A stretch of 64,000 nt of DNA from Tetradesmus obliquus (GCA_030272155.1 CP126200.1:4650001-4714000), one strand, 5' to 3'. Positions 45,111 to 58,326 are shown, counted from the first letter of the stretch. Program-made: numbers and translations. Notes: generated by a model from the sequence alone, not told the origin.

Positions 45111-45640
45111 AGGTGGCAGCAGCCTTCTCAGGAGCACCAGCTACTGCAGCAGCCGCAGCAACCCAGGCAGAGCTGTTGCCATTTGGGGGTGACGGCGTGC
45201 TCCTGATGCAGCACCTGATGCAGCTGGTGGGTTTCTTTTTCAACACGCTGTGGCAAGCTGACCGTAGCATTGCCGCACACGTTCCGTCACATGCCTGGCA
45301 ATTGCAGCTGCAAGCATCAGCCCTGCACAGCAGTGCTGTTTCTGGCAGTTGAGCTTGCAGCCAAATGCGTCTCTGCATTTTGCCTGCTTGTCATGAAGCT
45401 CTGGGCACAAGAGGTGCAGCATCACTCCTGCCTGTGAATGCTTGAAACCAGACAATCTCAGTCTAGGGCAGCGTAGTAACGTCATATTACAATCTCTGTG
45501 CACTGCTTGTCATGCAGCCGCCGCCCCCAGGCATCGAGTCAACAAGCGTGAAAGACTTGGTTTCTGCCTACGCCAAAAGGCTAGGGCAGCTGGCATTGCA
45601 GCTGCACATCTACACTGCAGTCACTGCATCAGGCTGCAGC

Positions 45641-45675
<35 letters not shown>

Positions 45676-45717
45676 GCAAACTTGGCAGCAGCAGCAAATG
45701 CAGCAGCAGCAGCAAAC

Positions 45718-45761
<44 letters not shown>

Positions 45762-47262
45762 CGCCGCACGACCCTGCGCGTGTGCTTCAGCGCATCAGGG
45801 AGATCTGCTTGGGGCACATGCGTACTGTTATGAGCCTGGCCAGGGCCGGCAAACCGGAGCTGGTGATAGCGCTGTGAGTGGCCGCTGTGGTTGGCTGTGG
45901 CGGCTGTCGCTGTTGGGGTGCTTGTCATGAGTGGCGGTTGTCGCTGTTGGGGTGCTTGCTGTGAGTGGCGGCTGTAGCTGTTGGGGTACTTGTCATGAGT
46001 GGCGGCTGTGGCTGCTGGGGTGCTTGCTGTGAGTGGCGGCTGTAGCTGTTGGGGTACTTGTCATGAGTGGCGGCTGTGGCTGCTGGGGTGCTTGCTGTGA
46101 GTGGCGGCTGTAGCTGTTGGGGTACTTGTCATGAGTGGCGGCTGTGGCTGCTGGGGTGCTTGCTGTGAGTGGCGGCTGTGGTATGCTGCGGCTGCTGTAG
46201 CTGCTGCGGCTGCTGTCGCTGTTGGGTTGCTTGTTGCGGGGGGCTGCTGTGGATGCACGACTTGCGATGCTCCCTGCACATTGAAGACCCCGCGCTTGGT
46301 TCTGCAAGCAATAGATCCGCAGTGCCCGTGCCAGCATGCACCATCACTTGACTTACGCGGCTGAATATCCAGTTGAAATGTGTGTTGTGTGCCGTGCAGG
46401 GGTGCAACTGATTATGAGACTGGCCAAACCCTACCAAAGCTGCCGTCTGGGCTACTGACGGAGCTGCACCGGTGAGAGCTTTGGTCAAACTTGTTCTAAT
46501 GTATCATCATTTGTGCTGCATGTGCTCGAGCTACTCGTTGACGCTGATACTTTTGCTTATCACAAGCTGGCACTTCTGATCACAAGCGTGGCTTTGCTGC
46601 CAAACTTGTTCCGCTGCACGTTTGCTGCCACACCTTTGTGCTGCTGCACCTTTGCTGCTGCTGCAGGTATGCCATCAAGCAGCTGCAGCTCAGTGAGCAG
46701 CAGAAGCACCGCATCGCAGACATTTTCTCGGTGGTTGTAGAGCTGATGCAGGCAGTGGCAGCACACGAGGTGCACCTGATGCAGCCGCAGCCGGGCAGCA
46801 GCAGCAGCAGCGGCGGCAGGCAGGGTGACGGCAGCGACAGCGGTTACAGCAGGTTGAGGGGCAGCAGCATTGCTGCAGTGCAGAGCCAGAGTCGGCTGCA
46901 GCACACCATACAGCTGTGGGCAGGGATTCACGCTGGGGCAACGCAAGGTGGGTGTTGGTCGATATGCATGGAACATGTCACTGATTGTTTGGTTGCATGC
47001 CTGGTGTTGTGCTGTTCTGCAGCTCGAGCAAGTTGTGTGATGCATGGTGGCAGCGCACTGACAACCATGCAGCTTCTACAAGTGCTGTCCCTGCTCAGGA
47101 TGCTGAGCTACATTTATTAGTATAAAATCAACGTAATGTAAATAATTAATGAATAAAGAGTTTGTGACCTATGTACGGCGCAGCATTCCACTGCATTCCA
47201 CTGCGCCTGGTCTCTGTTGCTGCCTGTGCAACCAAACCATCCCCTGCACAACGGCTGCAACA

Positions 47263-47308
<46 letters not shown>

Positions 47309-47855
47309 TCAAGCTGTTGGCATACACATGCACTCTGACGCTCCTGACACGCTTCCACGCTTTCGCGCTCTGTTGCGCGCCACCACCATGCTCGAGTAGT
47401 TCATGCAATGCCATACATCCGATATTTGGTGTGCCACTGCAGCATGCATCTGCTGCTGCTGCTGCTGCTGCCAGGAGTACATGTTCCGCATGATCTGTGG
47501 CGCATTCGTGTGTGCAAGCCTCACATGGGTGCAGCAGGCACAGCTGGGGATCTACTGCAGGTGAGGCTGGCTGTAGCACCACACGGCTGTAGCACCACAC
47601 GGCTGTAGCACCACACGGCTACAGCACCACACCACTGTAGCACCACATGGCTGTAGCACTGCACGGCTGTAGCACGACGAGGCTGTAGCACGGCGAGGCT
47701 GTAGCACCACACGGCTGCAGCACCACACGGCTGCAGCACACCATGGTATGAACAGGTGTATGCTTAACATCGACGCGCTCGTTGCCCTGCTGTACATAAA
47801 GCAACGGCTGAGCACAATTGCACGAGTTACCGCGCTGCGCTGCATTCACATAGCG

Positions 47856-47889
<34 letters not shown>

Positions 47890-48405
47890 TGAGGTCAGCA
47901 AGCCTGCATGCATGCTGCTATGCACACCCGTCTGTAAGCAGTGGTTGCCACACTATGTACATCAAGTTGCAGACACCTTCCAGCAACAGTTTGTTACTGT
48001 GGTGCCAGAAGTCTACCATGAATGCCAATGATCATCCCTGCGCACAATGACATGGCAAGTGCTGTGCTGCATTGCATACAGCAAACTGCCAGCAGCTGCT
48101 GACACCTTCCGCCTGGCGTTCTGCTGCCATGCTCTGTGGCAACGCTGTGCTGCTGCGCACTGCACCCTGCGGTCAACATGCTGTGCTGTGCTGGTGTGTT
48201 CTGTGCTTCTGCTGTGCCGTTGTGTGCTGGTGTGTGCTGGTGTGCTGGTGTGCTGTGGTGTGCTGGTGGGCTGTGGTGTGCTGTGATGTGCTGGTGTGCT
48301 GGCGGCCTTGCATGCAGCCCTTATGCATTTTCCACCACACTCGTGGCAGAGGTTGTGGCTGAAGAAGTGGCTGCACAGCAGCAGCAGCAGCAGCAGCAGC
48401 AGTAG
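44103..48405 (+). CDS. Q-rich multi-exon protein, possibly bZIP-like; model incomplete
   Basis: Not recognised with certainty. A 47-codon first exon (44103-44243) encodes GRKKKLYQDLDNATNSLLDVQRQVTALQ: a basic stretch then heptad leucines, like the end of a bZIP. A further likely exon begins at 44893 (coiled-coil-like DQQQQLLQELQGMRENL). Then in phase: 45113-45226, 45518-45873 (with a long poly-Q), 46400-46470, 46667-46947 (LLTELHRYAIKQLQLSEQQKHRIADIF). From there exon 47023 joins in phase and stops at 47118-47120, with TGTAA at 47137-47141. Alternatively exons 47476-47560 (EYMFRMICGAFVCASLTW) and 48321-48405 (SPYAFSTTLVAEVVAEEVAA plus poly-Q), which join each other in phase, form the end of this gene or a separate one. 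The Gln-rich central part and zipper suggest a transcription factor; this is inference. Exons between 44243 and 45113 are not settled. Confidence 0.45.
45882..46200 (+). repeat. Intronic minisatellite, about 65-bp higher-order unit
   Basis: GAGTGGCGGCTGT(A/G)GCTG(T/C)TGGGGT(A/G)CTTG(T/C) repeats about nine times; two alternating variants (TACTTGTCAT and TGCTTGCTGT endings) form a 64-65 base dimer. It starts exactly at the donor of exon 45518-45873 (CTGTGAGTGGC), so each unit carries a copy of the GTGAGT donor. Confidence 0.92.
47572..47740 (+). repeat. 15-16 bp minisatellite (GTAGCACCACACGGCT)
   Basis: About ten units of CTGTAGCACCACACGG or close variants follow the donor of exon 47476-47560. 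Again the array starts at the splice donor. Confidence 0.92.
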
Positions 48406-48519
48406 ATGACTCCTGCAGGCAGCAGCAGCAGCAGCGGCGGCAGCAGCATCAGCAGCGGCAGCAGCAGTAGATGATGCTTGCAGGCAGCAAGTCGATGCTA
48501 GCCGAAAGCAGCAGCAGCT

Positions 48520-48845
48520 GCGGCTGCCCCGAAGGGCCGCCAGTCTTGCTGCTAGCATATGGTGTGAGGCAAAGCCCACCAGCAGCAGCAGCAGCAGCAG
48601 TGGCTGCCCCAGAAGGCCACCCGTCTTGCTGCTAGCATGCGGTGTGAGGCAGTGCCCAGCAGCAGCAGCAGCAGTGGCTGCCTCAGAAGGCCACCAGTCT
48701 TGCTGCTAGCGTGCGGTGTGAGGCAGGGCCCACCAGCAGCAGCAGCTGCTGCAGCAGCAGCAGCAGCAGCAGCGGAGGCGGCTGCCCCAGAAGGCCACCA
48801 GTCTTGCTGCTGGCATGCGGTGTGCGGCAGTGTGCCCATGTTCCC
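48520..48845 (+). repeat. Four-unit repeat with CAG tracts after the Q-rich gene
   Basis: Units start CTGCC(C/T)C.GAAGG(C/G)C(A/G)CC, continue GTCTTGCTGCTAGC and TGTGAGGCA, and end in (AGC)n. Unit length is 73-105 bases because the CAG tract varies. No exon match identified. Confidence 0.88.
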
Positions 48846-50030
48846 AGCCGCCATGCAGGGGCAGAGGCTGATCATGCTGCTGCTGCCGCAGCAACAGCAG
48901 CTGATGCTCTTCCTGCGTGCACACAGCCAGCGAGATTGTGGCTTGCCGTCTGTATTGCATCACAAACAGTATGAATCTGTAATGAATCCACATTGCGTGC
49001 ATCAAGTTAGTGATGTTGGTGTGTGCTGCTGGTTTGTTACTGTGTGGTCAGGCGCAGTGAATTTGTGGAAGGCAATGCTTGCAGTTGCAGCTGCCTGCTC
49101 TTTTCATGTCACTGAATGGCATGCAGGATTGAGGCCGGTATGTTTGGGCTGTATCTGAGCTGCATTTTCCGGACAGCTGCTGCATACACTTACTATGGGG
49201 ACGCTGTGAACTCTGAATTTATTGGTGCATTCAAAGCATTTGCACCATCTTGTCTCAAATGTCTGCAATGGTTGATACCCCATCTGTGGCATCTCTCCAA
49301 TTCATACCTGAGCATCATAAACAATTGTGCTCTGCTGTGCACTCTGCACATGCACAGTGCTGCTGCACTGCCTTGAAGCAGCAGTGTTTGAAAGAAAGTG
49401 CACTGTGACAGCTCTTGGATGCTTTGCCTTGAGGTATGTTATCTATTGTGTGTGTCTGCACGCTCGTCTTCTGCTATTGCAAAAAAGTATATGCACGCAC
49501 GTGCCTGCAGCCGTGCGATGGTTGCAGTGAGAGCAGCAGGCGATTCTGGGCGTGAGATTGCAGGCGGCATGCGCCTGCAAACGGGTTGTGGACACGGCAA
49601 AAAAGAACATAACATGATAACTATAAGTTTGGGAAGCCATGGCTGACATCATGTATGCAAGGAGGAATCTAGTCATATGCATGTGCACCATGATGTGGCG
49701 GAGTGTGTTACATCACACAACAACATGGCTGAGTGTGTTCTGTGGGAGGTGTTTGAACTGACTGGTGTCTGCTGCATGCAACCCGCATTTGATGTGAGGC
49801 TGGCGACTGATCATCCGGGCATGAATGCTGCATGCATACGTTACACAATACACTTCCGGGACTGAACCCGCCCCAGGCACTAGCCCAGTGAGCCGCTACC
49901 CCGCTCATGGGGGATGCATTACATGGGTTTTGGGGTCTAGATTCCGGTGGCTGAAAGGGGCGCATGTGCGGTGTGTCATCATCCATATACCGATCTAGCT
50001 ATGCGGCGGTGCCTGCTGTTCACCTGCTGT
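48846..50030. other. Unassigned region
   Basis: Parts of 48846-48960 (MFPAAMQGQRLIMLLL) and 49117-49375 (GLYLSCIFRTAAAYTYYG) can be read as short open stretches, the second less repetitive than its surroundings. I cannot join them to a gene. The rest looks non-coding. Confidence 0.4.
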
Positions 50031-50039
50031 GCCCATCAG

Positions 50040-50600
50040 CATGTGTGGCAATGTCATGGAAGCTGTTAACATCTGTGCACAATCGTGTGGATTATGTATG
50101 ACGACTGTCAGCATCTGTGCATGTATCGTGTGGACGATATATGGCAATGTAAAGGGAGCTGTCGGCATCTGCGCATGATCGTGTGGACTATGTATGGCGA
50201 CGTAAAGGGAGCTTTTAGCATCTGTGCATGATCGTGTGGACTATGTATGGCGATGTAAAGGGAGCTGTTAGCATCTTTGCATGATCGTGTGAACTATGTA
50301 TGGCGACGTAAAGGGAGCTGTCAGCATCTGTGCATGATCGTGTGGACTATGTATGGCGACGTAAAGGGAGCTGTCAGCATCTGTGCATGATCGTGTGGAC
50401 TATGTATGGCAATGATAAGGGAGCTGTCAGCATCTGCGCATGACCTTAGGGACTGTTTATGGCGACGGCAAAGGAGCTGTCAGCGTTTGCGCACAACCTT
50501 AGGGACAATGTACGTACAGGGAGTTGTTAGCATAAGCGCATGATCGTGTGGACTATGTATGACGATGTGAGGGAGCTGTCAGTATTTGCGCATGACCTTG
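50040..50600 (+). repeat. Minisatellite, unit about 54 bp, about ten copies
   Basis: Unit: GTGTGGACTATGTATGGCGA, then (C/T)GTAAAGGGAGCTGT, then (C/T)AGCATCTGTGCATGATC. Copies from about 50070 to 50590 with 54-base spacing; central copies differ by one or two bases, outer ones by more (for example TGACCTTAGGGACT). Confidence 0.95.
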
Positions 50601-51432
50601 TTGAGTAAGCATAGAGCACCCGAGCGTTGCATAACCTCCTTTGCATGCTGCACCCAACAACAACATGTTGTACAGAAGGTGTGGTGTGGCACTGCATGTG
50701 CAATATTGCGTGTAGGGGTGTTGTCCCCCCTGGTTCCGACAATGCACTGTGGCCTGAGGTTTGTGCCAGCATGCGGCTAGCTATGGGGTGTGCTGTGTCT
50801 CCGTGGTGATTGCATAGCTGCGCACCGTCAAGCAAGGCTGCATCAAAAACTACCTGTTGTGGCCTTGGGTTGCATCCCAGTAAATGCGGAACGGTGATGG
50901 GAGCTTCTGCCAAGCGGCGTTTGTGCTGAATGTTTTGATCTTGGCTGCATTTTAAGTACTACTTTCAATGTCTAGGTTACACTATACCAATTACTGCAAT
51001 ATGCAGCACCTGCGCATTGTTGCGCTCTAGAGCAGAGCAGATCTGCTACATTTTGCTGCACTGCTTGCATGCGGCAAAGATGCAGTATAGAGGACCTGCA
51101 GAGGTGCAGAGTTGCTACTGCTCCATATGGCGGCATGCATGTTTGACTCATGGTAATCGGCGCTGGGTGATGTTGAACATCAAATTGAGAGGAGGGGTGC
51201 TGTCGAAACCCTAATACCCTGGATTGTATGCTTCGTCTGGGCCCGGTACATGACGCGAAGAAGCGCAACGGCACCAATTTTGTCCGTCGCGCGTGTTGTC
51301 GTTAGCCATAACCCAATCACATGATTGAGACAGATTACTGTAGTTGTGATAGCTCGACCCGCTCCCGAAAGGCTTGCTTAGTAGGCTGAGGCACGCCATC
51401 CATCACCCCTTTATTACAAATACTAGCATAAC
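50601..51432. other. Intergenic region upstream of the LRR gene
   Basis: Low in CAG repeats. No gene or RNA seen; the promoter of the LRR gene should lie near its right end. Confidence 0.5.
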
Positions 51433-52329
51433 ATGGCTTTATGTCAGGTAGACGAGAGCCTGAGTACGTTGCAGCAGCAGCAACCTCAGCACGGGCAGCA
51501 GCAGCAGCAGCAGCAGGAAGATGTCATCACTCTGCTGCTACAGCAGCCTGCTGTCTCCAGCAAGCAAGCCATTGTTGCCAAGCTCTTGGCAACCAGCAGA
51601 ACAACCGGCAGCTTGGTGACACATCACTGCAGGCAAGCAAGCACTGCCTCAAGTGCCCATGAGATGCCATCTCATAACCGGGTTGCTTTTCACAGACAAG
51701 CACACTTCTTGCCAATAATATTGGTTCATGACGAGCATGCACGTGCTCAAATGCATGCAACGACTGCATCATGATGATCAGCGTTTTATTATACGAGCTC
51801 CATGCAACAGCATACGCAAGACAAAACCCATGCTGCTGTCAGTGTAGCTCCAAGGCGCCCACAACCACTGCCCTGCTGCCTTGCCGCCACCCATCATGCA
51901 GAGGGAGAGTCAACCTGCAGAACGAGGCAGCAGCAGACAACGAGCAGCAGCATGCATGCTTCCTGCAATGGCTGCAGCATCATGCCTGCCTGGTGAGCCA
52001 CCTGCAGTGGCGCTGCCCAGGAGCAGCAGCAGCAGCAGCACAGCAACAGGCCTTTGAAAGTGCCTTGGCAGCGGGGCTACAAGATGCAGCAGCGGCAATG
52101 CAGAGGCCAGCACCCAACACAGCAGCAGCAGCAGCAGCAGCAGCAATGCAGAGGCCAGCACCTAACACAGCAGCAGCAGCAGCAGCAGCGCTGCCCTGGT
52201 TGCAGTCTTATGTGTGCAGCTCTGCAGGGCCTGCAGCACACAGCATCCTGGCACTGCTGCCAGCCAGCTGCCTGACACAGCTGGAGCTGCATTTCACACA
52301 TCAGGGAGCTAATGTTGACCTCAGCGTGC

Positions 52330-52367
<38 letters not shown>

Positions 52368-52480
52368 GACGACAGCAGTGCGCCGCCTTATGGTGCATTT
52401 GCCGCTGCGCTGGCAGGACTGACCGGCTTGCAGGCCCTCAGCTTGCACACAAAGTGGTTCCCTGTGGATCACTTGCTCAT

Positions 52481-52547
<67 letters not shown>

Positions 52548-53291
52548 TGCTGCCTGAGTGGCCTGCAGCAGCTGACTCAGCTGTCTCTGGGGAGGCTCTG
52601 GGGCCTGCAGTGCCTGCAGCAGCTGCCACCACAGCTGCAGCAGCTGCAGCTGCTGCTGCATGAGCCAGACACTGCAGCACAGCCGTTGCAGCTAGGCAAT
52701 CTAGCAGCACTCACAAGCCTCTCCCTGCAAGGCAGCTTTGAGTCATTCTCAGCACAGGATGTTTTACCACCTGGACTAAGAGCACTGCAGGTGGCTGGCT
52801 GTGCACGATGTGTGCAGCCACTGTTGGGATTGCCGCAGCTGACACAGCTATGTGTGGCGGCTAGTCGCATCCCTGCAGCTCAGCTGCAGCAGCTGGCTAG
52901 CGCCTGCACAGCACTGCAGCATATTGAGCTGGCGTACACGTCTGCTGCAACAGCAAACGCAGCAGCAGCAGCCTGGCCAGCACTGCCGATGACAGCCTTG
53001 GAAATCAGCACGCATTTTGGCCTGGCAGCAGCAACGTTTGAGGCGATCGGCCAACTGACAAGCCTCACTCGCTTGATCATCCGCAGCATGCCGCTGAGTC
53101 CACACAAAATAACGCCTAGTCAGCTTGCAGGACACCTGCGGCAGTTGACGGCGTTGCAAGAGCTGCAGATCGTGCGGTTTGACTTCCAGCAGCAGCAGCA
53201 GGCGAGCCAGCAGGAGCTGCAGGAGCAGCAGCAGCGGCAGCAGCTGTACCAGCAGCTGAATGCGCACCTGCGGCAGCTGCATGTACAGCGC

Positions 53292-53322
<31 letters not shown>

Positions 53323-53705
53323 TGCAGCAACAGGAAGCAGAGGCGGATCCTGAACAGCAGACATCCCAACACTTGCAGCAGCATCCGATATCTGCACCAG
53401 CCAGTGCCTCAGCTGACACTGATGCACATCCTGACATGCTGGCTGCACCAGAAGCCTCAACTGAAGCAGAACCCGGCACACCAAACACCGCTGCATTTGT
53501 GGTGCGGCAAGACATGCTGGAGCTTGTGCAAGCCATCAGTAGCTTGCCCAGCCTGCGCAGCCTTGAGCTGAAGCGCACGCGGCTGGGCAATGCAGCGGCG
53601 CAGCTTGCAGCAGCCAGCCAGCTGAGCCATGTGCGGCTGGAGGATTGTGGCGTGCTCGACCCTGCTGCGCGGCGCGCCGTGCTGCAGCTCAACATGCTGG
53701 GCTGA
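51433..53705 (+). CDS. Leucine-rich-repeat protein with poly-Q/A/S tracts
   Basis: LRR scaffold of an expanded algal family; partner unknown. Two exons, 51433-51632 and 51902-53705, joined across a GC-AG intron (CAG|GCAAGC ... ATGCAG|A) that keeps phase, giving 667 residues. Exon 1 has TLLLQQPAVSSKQAIVAKLLATSR and TGSLVTHHC, which reads like the N-terminal helical part; exon 2 continues FLQWLQHHACLVSHLQW. LRRs follow from about residue 165: LTGLQALSL, LQQLTQLSL, LAALTSLSL, LPPGLRALQV, LPQLTQLCV, LTSLTRLII, LTALQELQI, LPSLRSLEL, LSHVRLEDC. Long Ser, Gln and Ala runs, all from CAG/AGC/GCA repeats in different frames, interrupt the repeats. If the GC-AG intron is not used, a 644-residue reading from 51771 is the alternative. 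TGTAA at 53958-53962. Confidence 0.85.
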
Positions 53706-54559
53706 GGGTGTTTTGAGGTGTGAATCGTATCAACACCTGCTGCCAGTTGATCCACAGCCATGCAATGGCGGCGGTAATTGCACAATGCCGCGACGCGGCT
53801 CGTTGCTTGATCATGAGCCTACCAGACTCGCAGCATCTTCAAATTTTATTGAACGGCACACTCAGTCTGCATGCTGCACTGGCCTGGCTTTCATGTCTTT
53901 GATCATGATGCTTTTATGTTTTACCAAGCAAAATGCCTGTCACATATGTCCGTGGCATGTAATGCGTGCCTAGGCGGCCCGAATCTTAAGTGCAGCTGAG
54001 TGTAACCAGAGCTGCTGGTGACGCCAGCGGACTGGTGACGCTGCCAGTGGACAGTGGACGTGTGGTGGCATATCAACAGATGTGCAAGCAGGTTGCCTGT
54101 GGGAAAACTAATAGGAACTATTTTTTTGTGCCAGGGAACATTCAAGCAGGCGGACGCATGGACAGTTTGAAGAATACCGAAGTCAGGTGGCAACAATGCT
54201 GTTCTGCAGAACTGCACCATGCAGCCTCCATGGCACCACTGCAACAGGTATCGATGCCCCAAATACTTTTACGACAATTATAATCGTCAGGCATAATTGG
54301 TTACTAGAGTACATAAGCCATCGAGTAACCCGTGGGAACAGAACTTGACGAAAATGACACTCCCAAGTTTATCGATATGGCCAGAGGCCCCCACGCACGC
54401 TGATAGCCGTGTTGATCCGAGAGTCTTATTGTGGCATATATAAGTGTCCTCACACACATATATATTCAAGCACAGAGTGCTGTGACTGCTGTGCTGAATA
54501 CAGTTCGGTCAATCATCAACGCATACACCGCGAGGCTTGCATATATATTGCATAAAAGA
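53706..54559. other. Intergenic region between LRR and Gly-rich genes
   Basis: LRR 3'UTR with TGTAA at 53958-53962; later AT-richer sequence with CATATATA stretches (54433-54470, 54541-54550) that could supply a TATA element for the Gly-rich gene. No gene seen. Confidence 0.55.
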
Positions 54560-57500
54560 ATGCGTAGGGTGTTCATCGCCCTGCTTTGCGTCGTGGCCGG
54601 TGAGAGGGACCACCAGCATGATTATCGATAAGCAAGCACGGTCAGGATCGCATCTGTCGGCCTTCCACAGACACGATCTGCACGCTTGATAGTTATACAA
54701 GCATTGTGTTGCTGGCCTTTGCTGCCAGGCGCACGTGTGGTTGTGCTTTGACTCTGTGGCTGACCTGTGCTCGTGCTGCCGCAGCTTTGGCGGTCGCGAA
54801 CGCATCCATAACCATTGATGATAGCTCAGCAGTGCCAGGTAGGCTTGGCCGGCGAGCAGCAGGGTGGCGCGGGATTACTGGACAATGTTCTGCTGATTCG
54901 TTTCTGCGCGATAGCAGCGACAGTACACACCAGCCATTGCAATTATTGATCACCAAAATCAAAGTTGACGATGGCGCTTGCCGCATCGACAGTGTCACCA
55001 GCAACTCAACACTGCTTGCCCTCCAGCTGTCTCAGCGTAGCAGCAGTGCTGCTGCAGCACGCAGCTAGTGGTAGCCTCTGCCACTAGCTAGAGGGGCTGC
55101 ATCCCGACCTCCCTCCCTCAGCGTACCGGTTGCATAATTGCAACAGCAAGCAGTAGACTCTTATAGATGCAACTGCCGACGTATCAAAACGTGCTCCAGC
55201 CCCAGTGCTCACCCCTGCTGCCCCCATCCTGCTCCTGCTGCTGCTGCTCCTATGACACTGCTGCTGCTATGGCACTACTGCTGCTGCTATCACACTGGCA
55301 GCAGTTGCTGGCAAGAAGCTGCTGGGCACAGATGCAGTGCAGGCAGCCACTGCAGCCACTGCAGTCAACAAGGTTGATAAAGTCAACAAGGTCGACAAAG
55401 CTGACAAGGCGCAGTGGGGAGGAGGCGGCTATGGAGGCTGGGGAGGCGGCGGTGAGTCACTGGTTGTCATTTTTGATTCAAGTATGTGCATGACAGCAAT
55501 TCCTGCCGTAGGGATGCATGTGGACACAGGGGTGGAGTTGGTGCTAGGGCGTGCACTGCAGCAGCAGGGCAGAGGACAGCAGCAGCAGACACAGTGGGTG
55601 ACAGTGCCCTTGCAAAGCAACGAGGCAGATGCTCTGAGGCAAGCAGCAGCTGCCTGAGTCAATACGTTACAGTTTGGGGGGTTGCAGCGACTGTGCACCT
55701 ATCATTCCAGCCTTAGCAGTGGAAAGATGTGGATCAAGCAGGCTCATGTGCATGGCGTGTCCCAATTGCCGCTGCAGGCAGCATGTCTCAGGCCCAGGCT
55801 CAGGCTCAGGCGCAGTCTGGGGGCTGGGGTGGCGGAGGTATGAGCAGCTGATGTGTTATAACAATGGTGGATTGCTGTTGTAGCATAACAGGTGCAGATC
55901 TCATGAGCAGATGCACACAGACCGCTTCATGCCGCAGGCAGGCTGCGTTGTGACGATATTACATGCATATGTGTGCAGCAAGCTTTCCTGCTGCTCCTGC
56001 TGCCTACGCATCTCACAGCTGAAGCAGCTCATCACTTGTTTGCAGCCCATCGATGCTTTGCAGCTTCATTACCACGAGGCTTGGTTACCTAAAGAAGTTG
56101 TGTTTCCTAAAGAAAACATAGCACAGTTTGGCCCTGTGTTTGTGTCAGTAAATTTGTGCTTGCCTGTGCATCTCCCTGCTGCTGTCAGGCTCCCAGGCGC
56201 AGGCTCAGGCCCAGGCCCAATCCATGGGGTGGGGAGGTGCGTGCATCAGACGCACAAGGCAGCTGTGCAAGCATTGCAGCAGCAGGACTGCATACATTCG
56301 CAGCAGCAGCAGCAGGACTGCTGTATGACAGCAAGCAGTGGCATGGGGCGGTGCGTGCAGCAGCGTTCCAGTGGAGAATAGCAAACATCATAAAAGGAGC
56401 AGCAGCAGCAGCAGGACTGTGTGCATTCGCAGCAGCAGCAGCAGGCCTGCAGCATGCCAGCAAGCAGGGCACGCCAGGAGCAAAAATGCTGGGTATCAGG
56501 CAGATAGTATATGGTAAATGCAGCTGCGCGCTGGCAGCTGCTGCCTTCTGTGCAACTATGATCCAACACTGCTGCTGCTGCTGCTGTCTTGTTCCTGTGC
56601 AGGCAACAGCTTCAGCCAGGCCCAGGCGCAAGCTCAGTCTCAGTCCTTTGGTGAGGGTTAGGGTTGGGGGTTTAAGGGTTACGTTGCAAACCCTCAACAC
56701 TAGAGTGAGGCATGCACAGCGCCGCTCAGCACAGCAGCAGCAGCAGCAGCAGCAGCAGCGGTGACTACTTGCAGTTGCATCAAGAGACAAACGCAACACC
56801 TTCCTGTAGGCCAGCAAGTAGTAGTAGCAGTAGCAGTAGCAGCAGCAGCGGGCATCACAAAGACAGCAGCAGTTGTTCCTGGTCATTGCATGCCGTGCCG
56901 CACAGGAGCAGCTGCCCTTGTTTCCAGCCACATTCTTGCTTTGCAGTTGCAACGCGCTATCCTGTTTGCACATCTACACAACTAGAGTTGTTACGGCCAC
57001 TCTAGCCTCATCATCAGCCTGCTGCCTCTTTGTTTGGTGTTGCAGGTGGCGGTGGCGGTGGCGGTGGCTGGGGCAACCCATATGGCGGGTATGGCGGTGG
57101 AGGTTGGAACCAGCCTTACGGCGGTGAGCAGCAATGAGCAGCTGCGCATGCAGCAGCTGATGTTCAGCACATCCTGTGAGTCAACTAATGCTTTGCAGTG
57201 TGTACATGATGACCAAGCTGACATATACGTGCATGGCAAATCATGTTATGTTGTTGAACACAGCCAATGATGTATTCTTCTTCTTCTGAGTTTGTCCTGC
57301 CTGCCTGCTTTTTTTGGCTCCGCATTTTTGGCTGCGTGTTTGGTGCAGGCGGCTGGGGTGGTAACCGCGGCGGTTGGGGCCGCAACCGTGGCTGGGGCAG
57401 GAAGCTGCAGTCTCTGCTGACTGGTGCAGCTGACTCAGCAAATGCTGTACCCATCACCCTTGCCGGCAATGATGACTCAGCCGGCTCAACAAGGAAGCTG

Positions 57501-58290
57501 CAGGGTGAGTGGCGCACAAACGAACACATGTTATACTTGAAATGTAACATGATTTGAAAAGACAGCTGCATGGCTGCATGGTTGCTGGCTGCTGAAGCTT
57601 CTGTGTGGGATGCTAGAAGGAACAGCTCATGTGGAGCAGCTACAGTCGCATGCATGCAGTGGCACAACCGCCCGGCTGGAAGGAAAAGGAAAAAGAATAA
57701 AGCCTGAACTATGCGCATTTGATAGGCGCTTGACATGCTGCACAACTGGCTGCTGCCGCTGTTTCCTGCAGGCGCCAAGAGCACCCAGTGGGGTGGCCTG
57801 GGCTGGTCTCCATACTACGGGGGTGAGAGGCGGTGGCAGCTGCTGCTTGCAGGAAACTGCACACGGCTGGCTCTCTACACTTGCTGATACGCTTCGGCAC
57901 GCCTGCCCTTTCCTAACACTTTGTTGACACAGCCTTCGAAGAAGAGCAGCGCGCTGATGTTTGCAGGCTGTCAAAAGTGTTTAGTCAGCATGCGTACGCA
58001 CCCTTAGCAATGTGTGCTTGCTGCAGGTGGCTGGGGCGGCTACAACCCATACGGTGGTGGCTGGGGAGGAGGCAACAGCTGGTCCCAGGCCTCTGCTTCT
58101 GCAAGTGAGTTGGGATGTTCGGGGGCCAGCCGCGTTCTGCTTGGCAGTCGGGGTTAAACAAGTATGCTGCAGCTATTTCCCAGCTGGGGCAGCTGGCGTG
58201 TGACTTACTGCTTTAATCTGTCCCTGTGTTACATCTTCAACCAGATCTTTGCAGACCCAGCGCTCTACACCGTGTTGACCTTCATTACCC

Positions 58291-58326
<36 letters not shown>

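Noticed and set aside
50040..50600. 54-bp repeats as possible CRISPR or integron array
   Set aside because: Continuous tandem units without spacers; no associated genes.
52454..52710. Long poly-Ala, poly-Cys and poly-Leu frames here and at many CAG/CTG tracts
   Set aside because: They are the other frames and strand of CAG repeats inside the LRR gene or of intronic acceptor tracts.
56645..56690. Telomere-like GGGTTAGGG and GGGTTTAAGGG stretch
   Set aside because: Only two or three imperfect units at the start of an intron of the Gly-rich gene; too short and irregular for an interstitial telomere.
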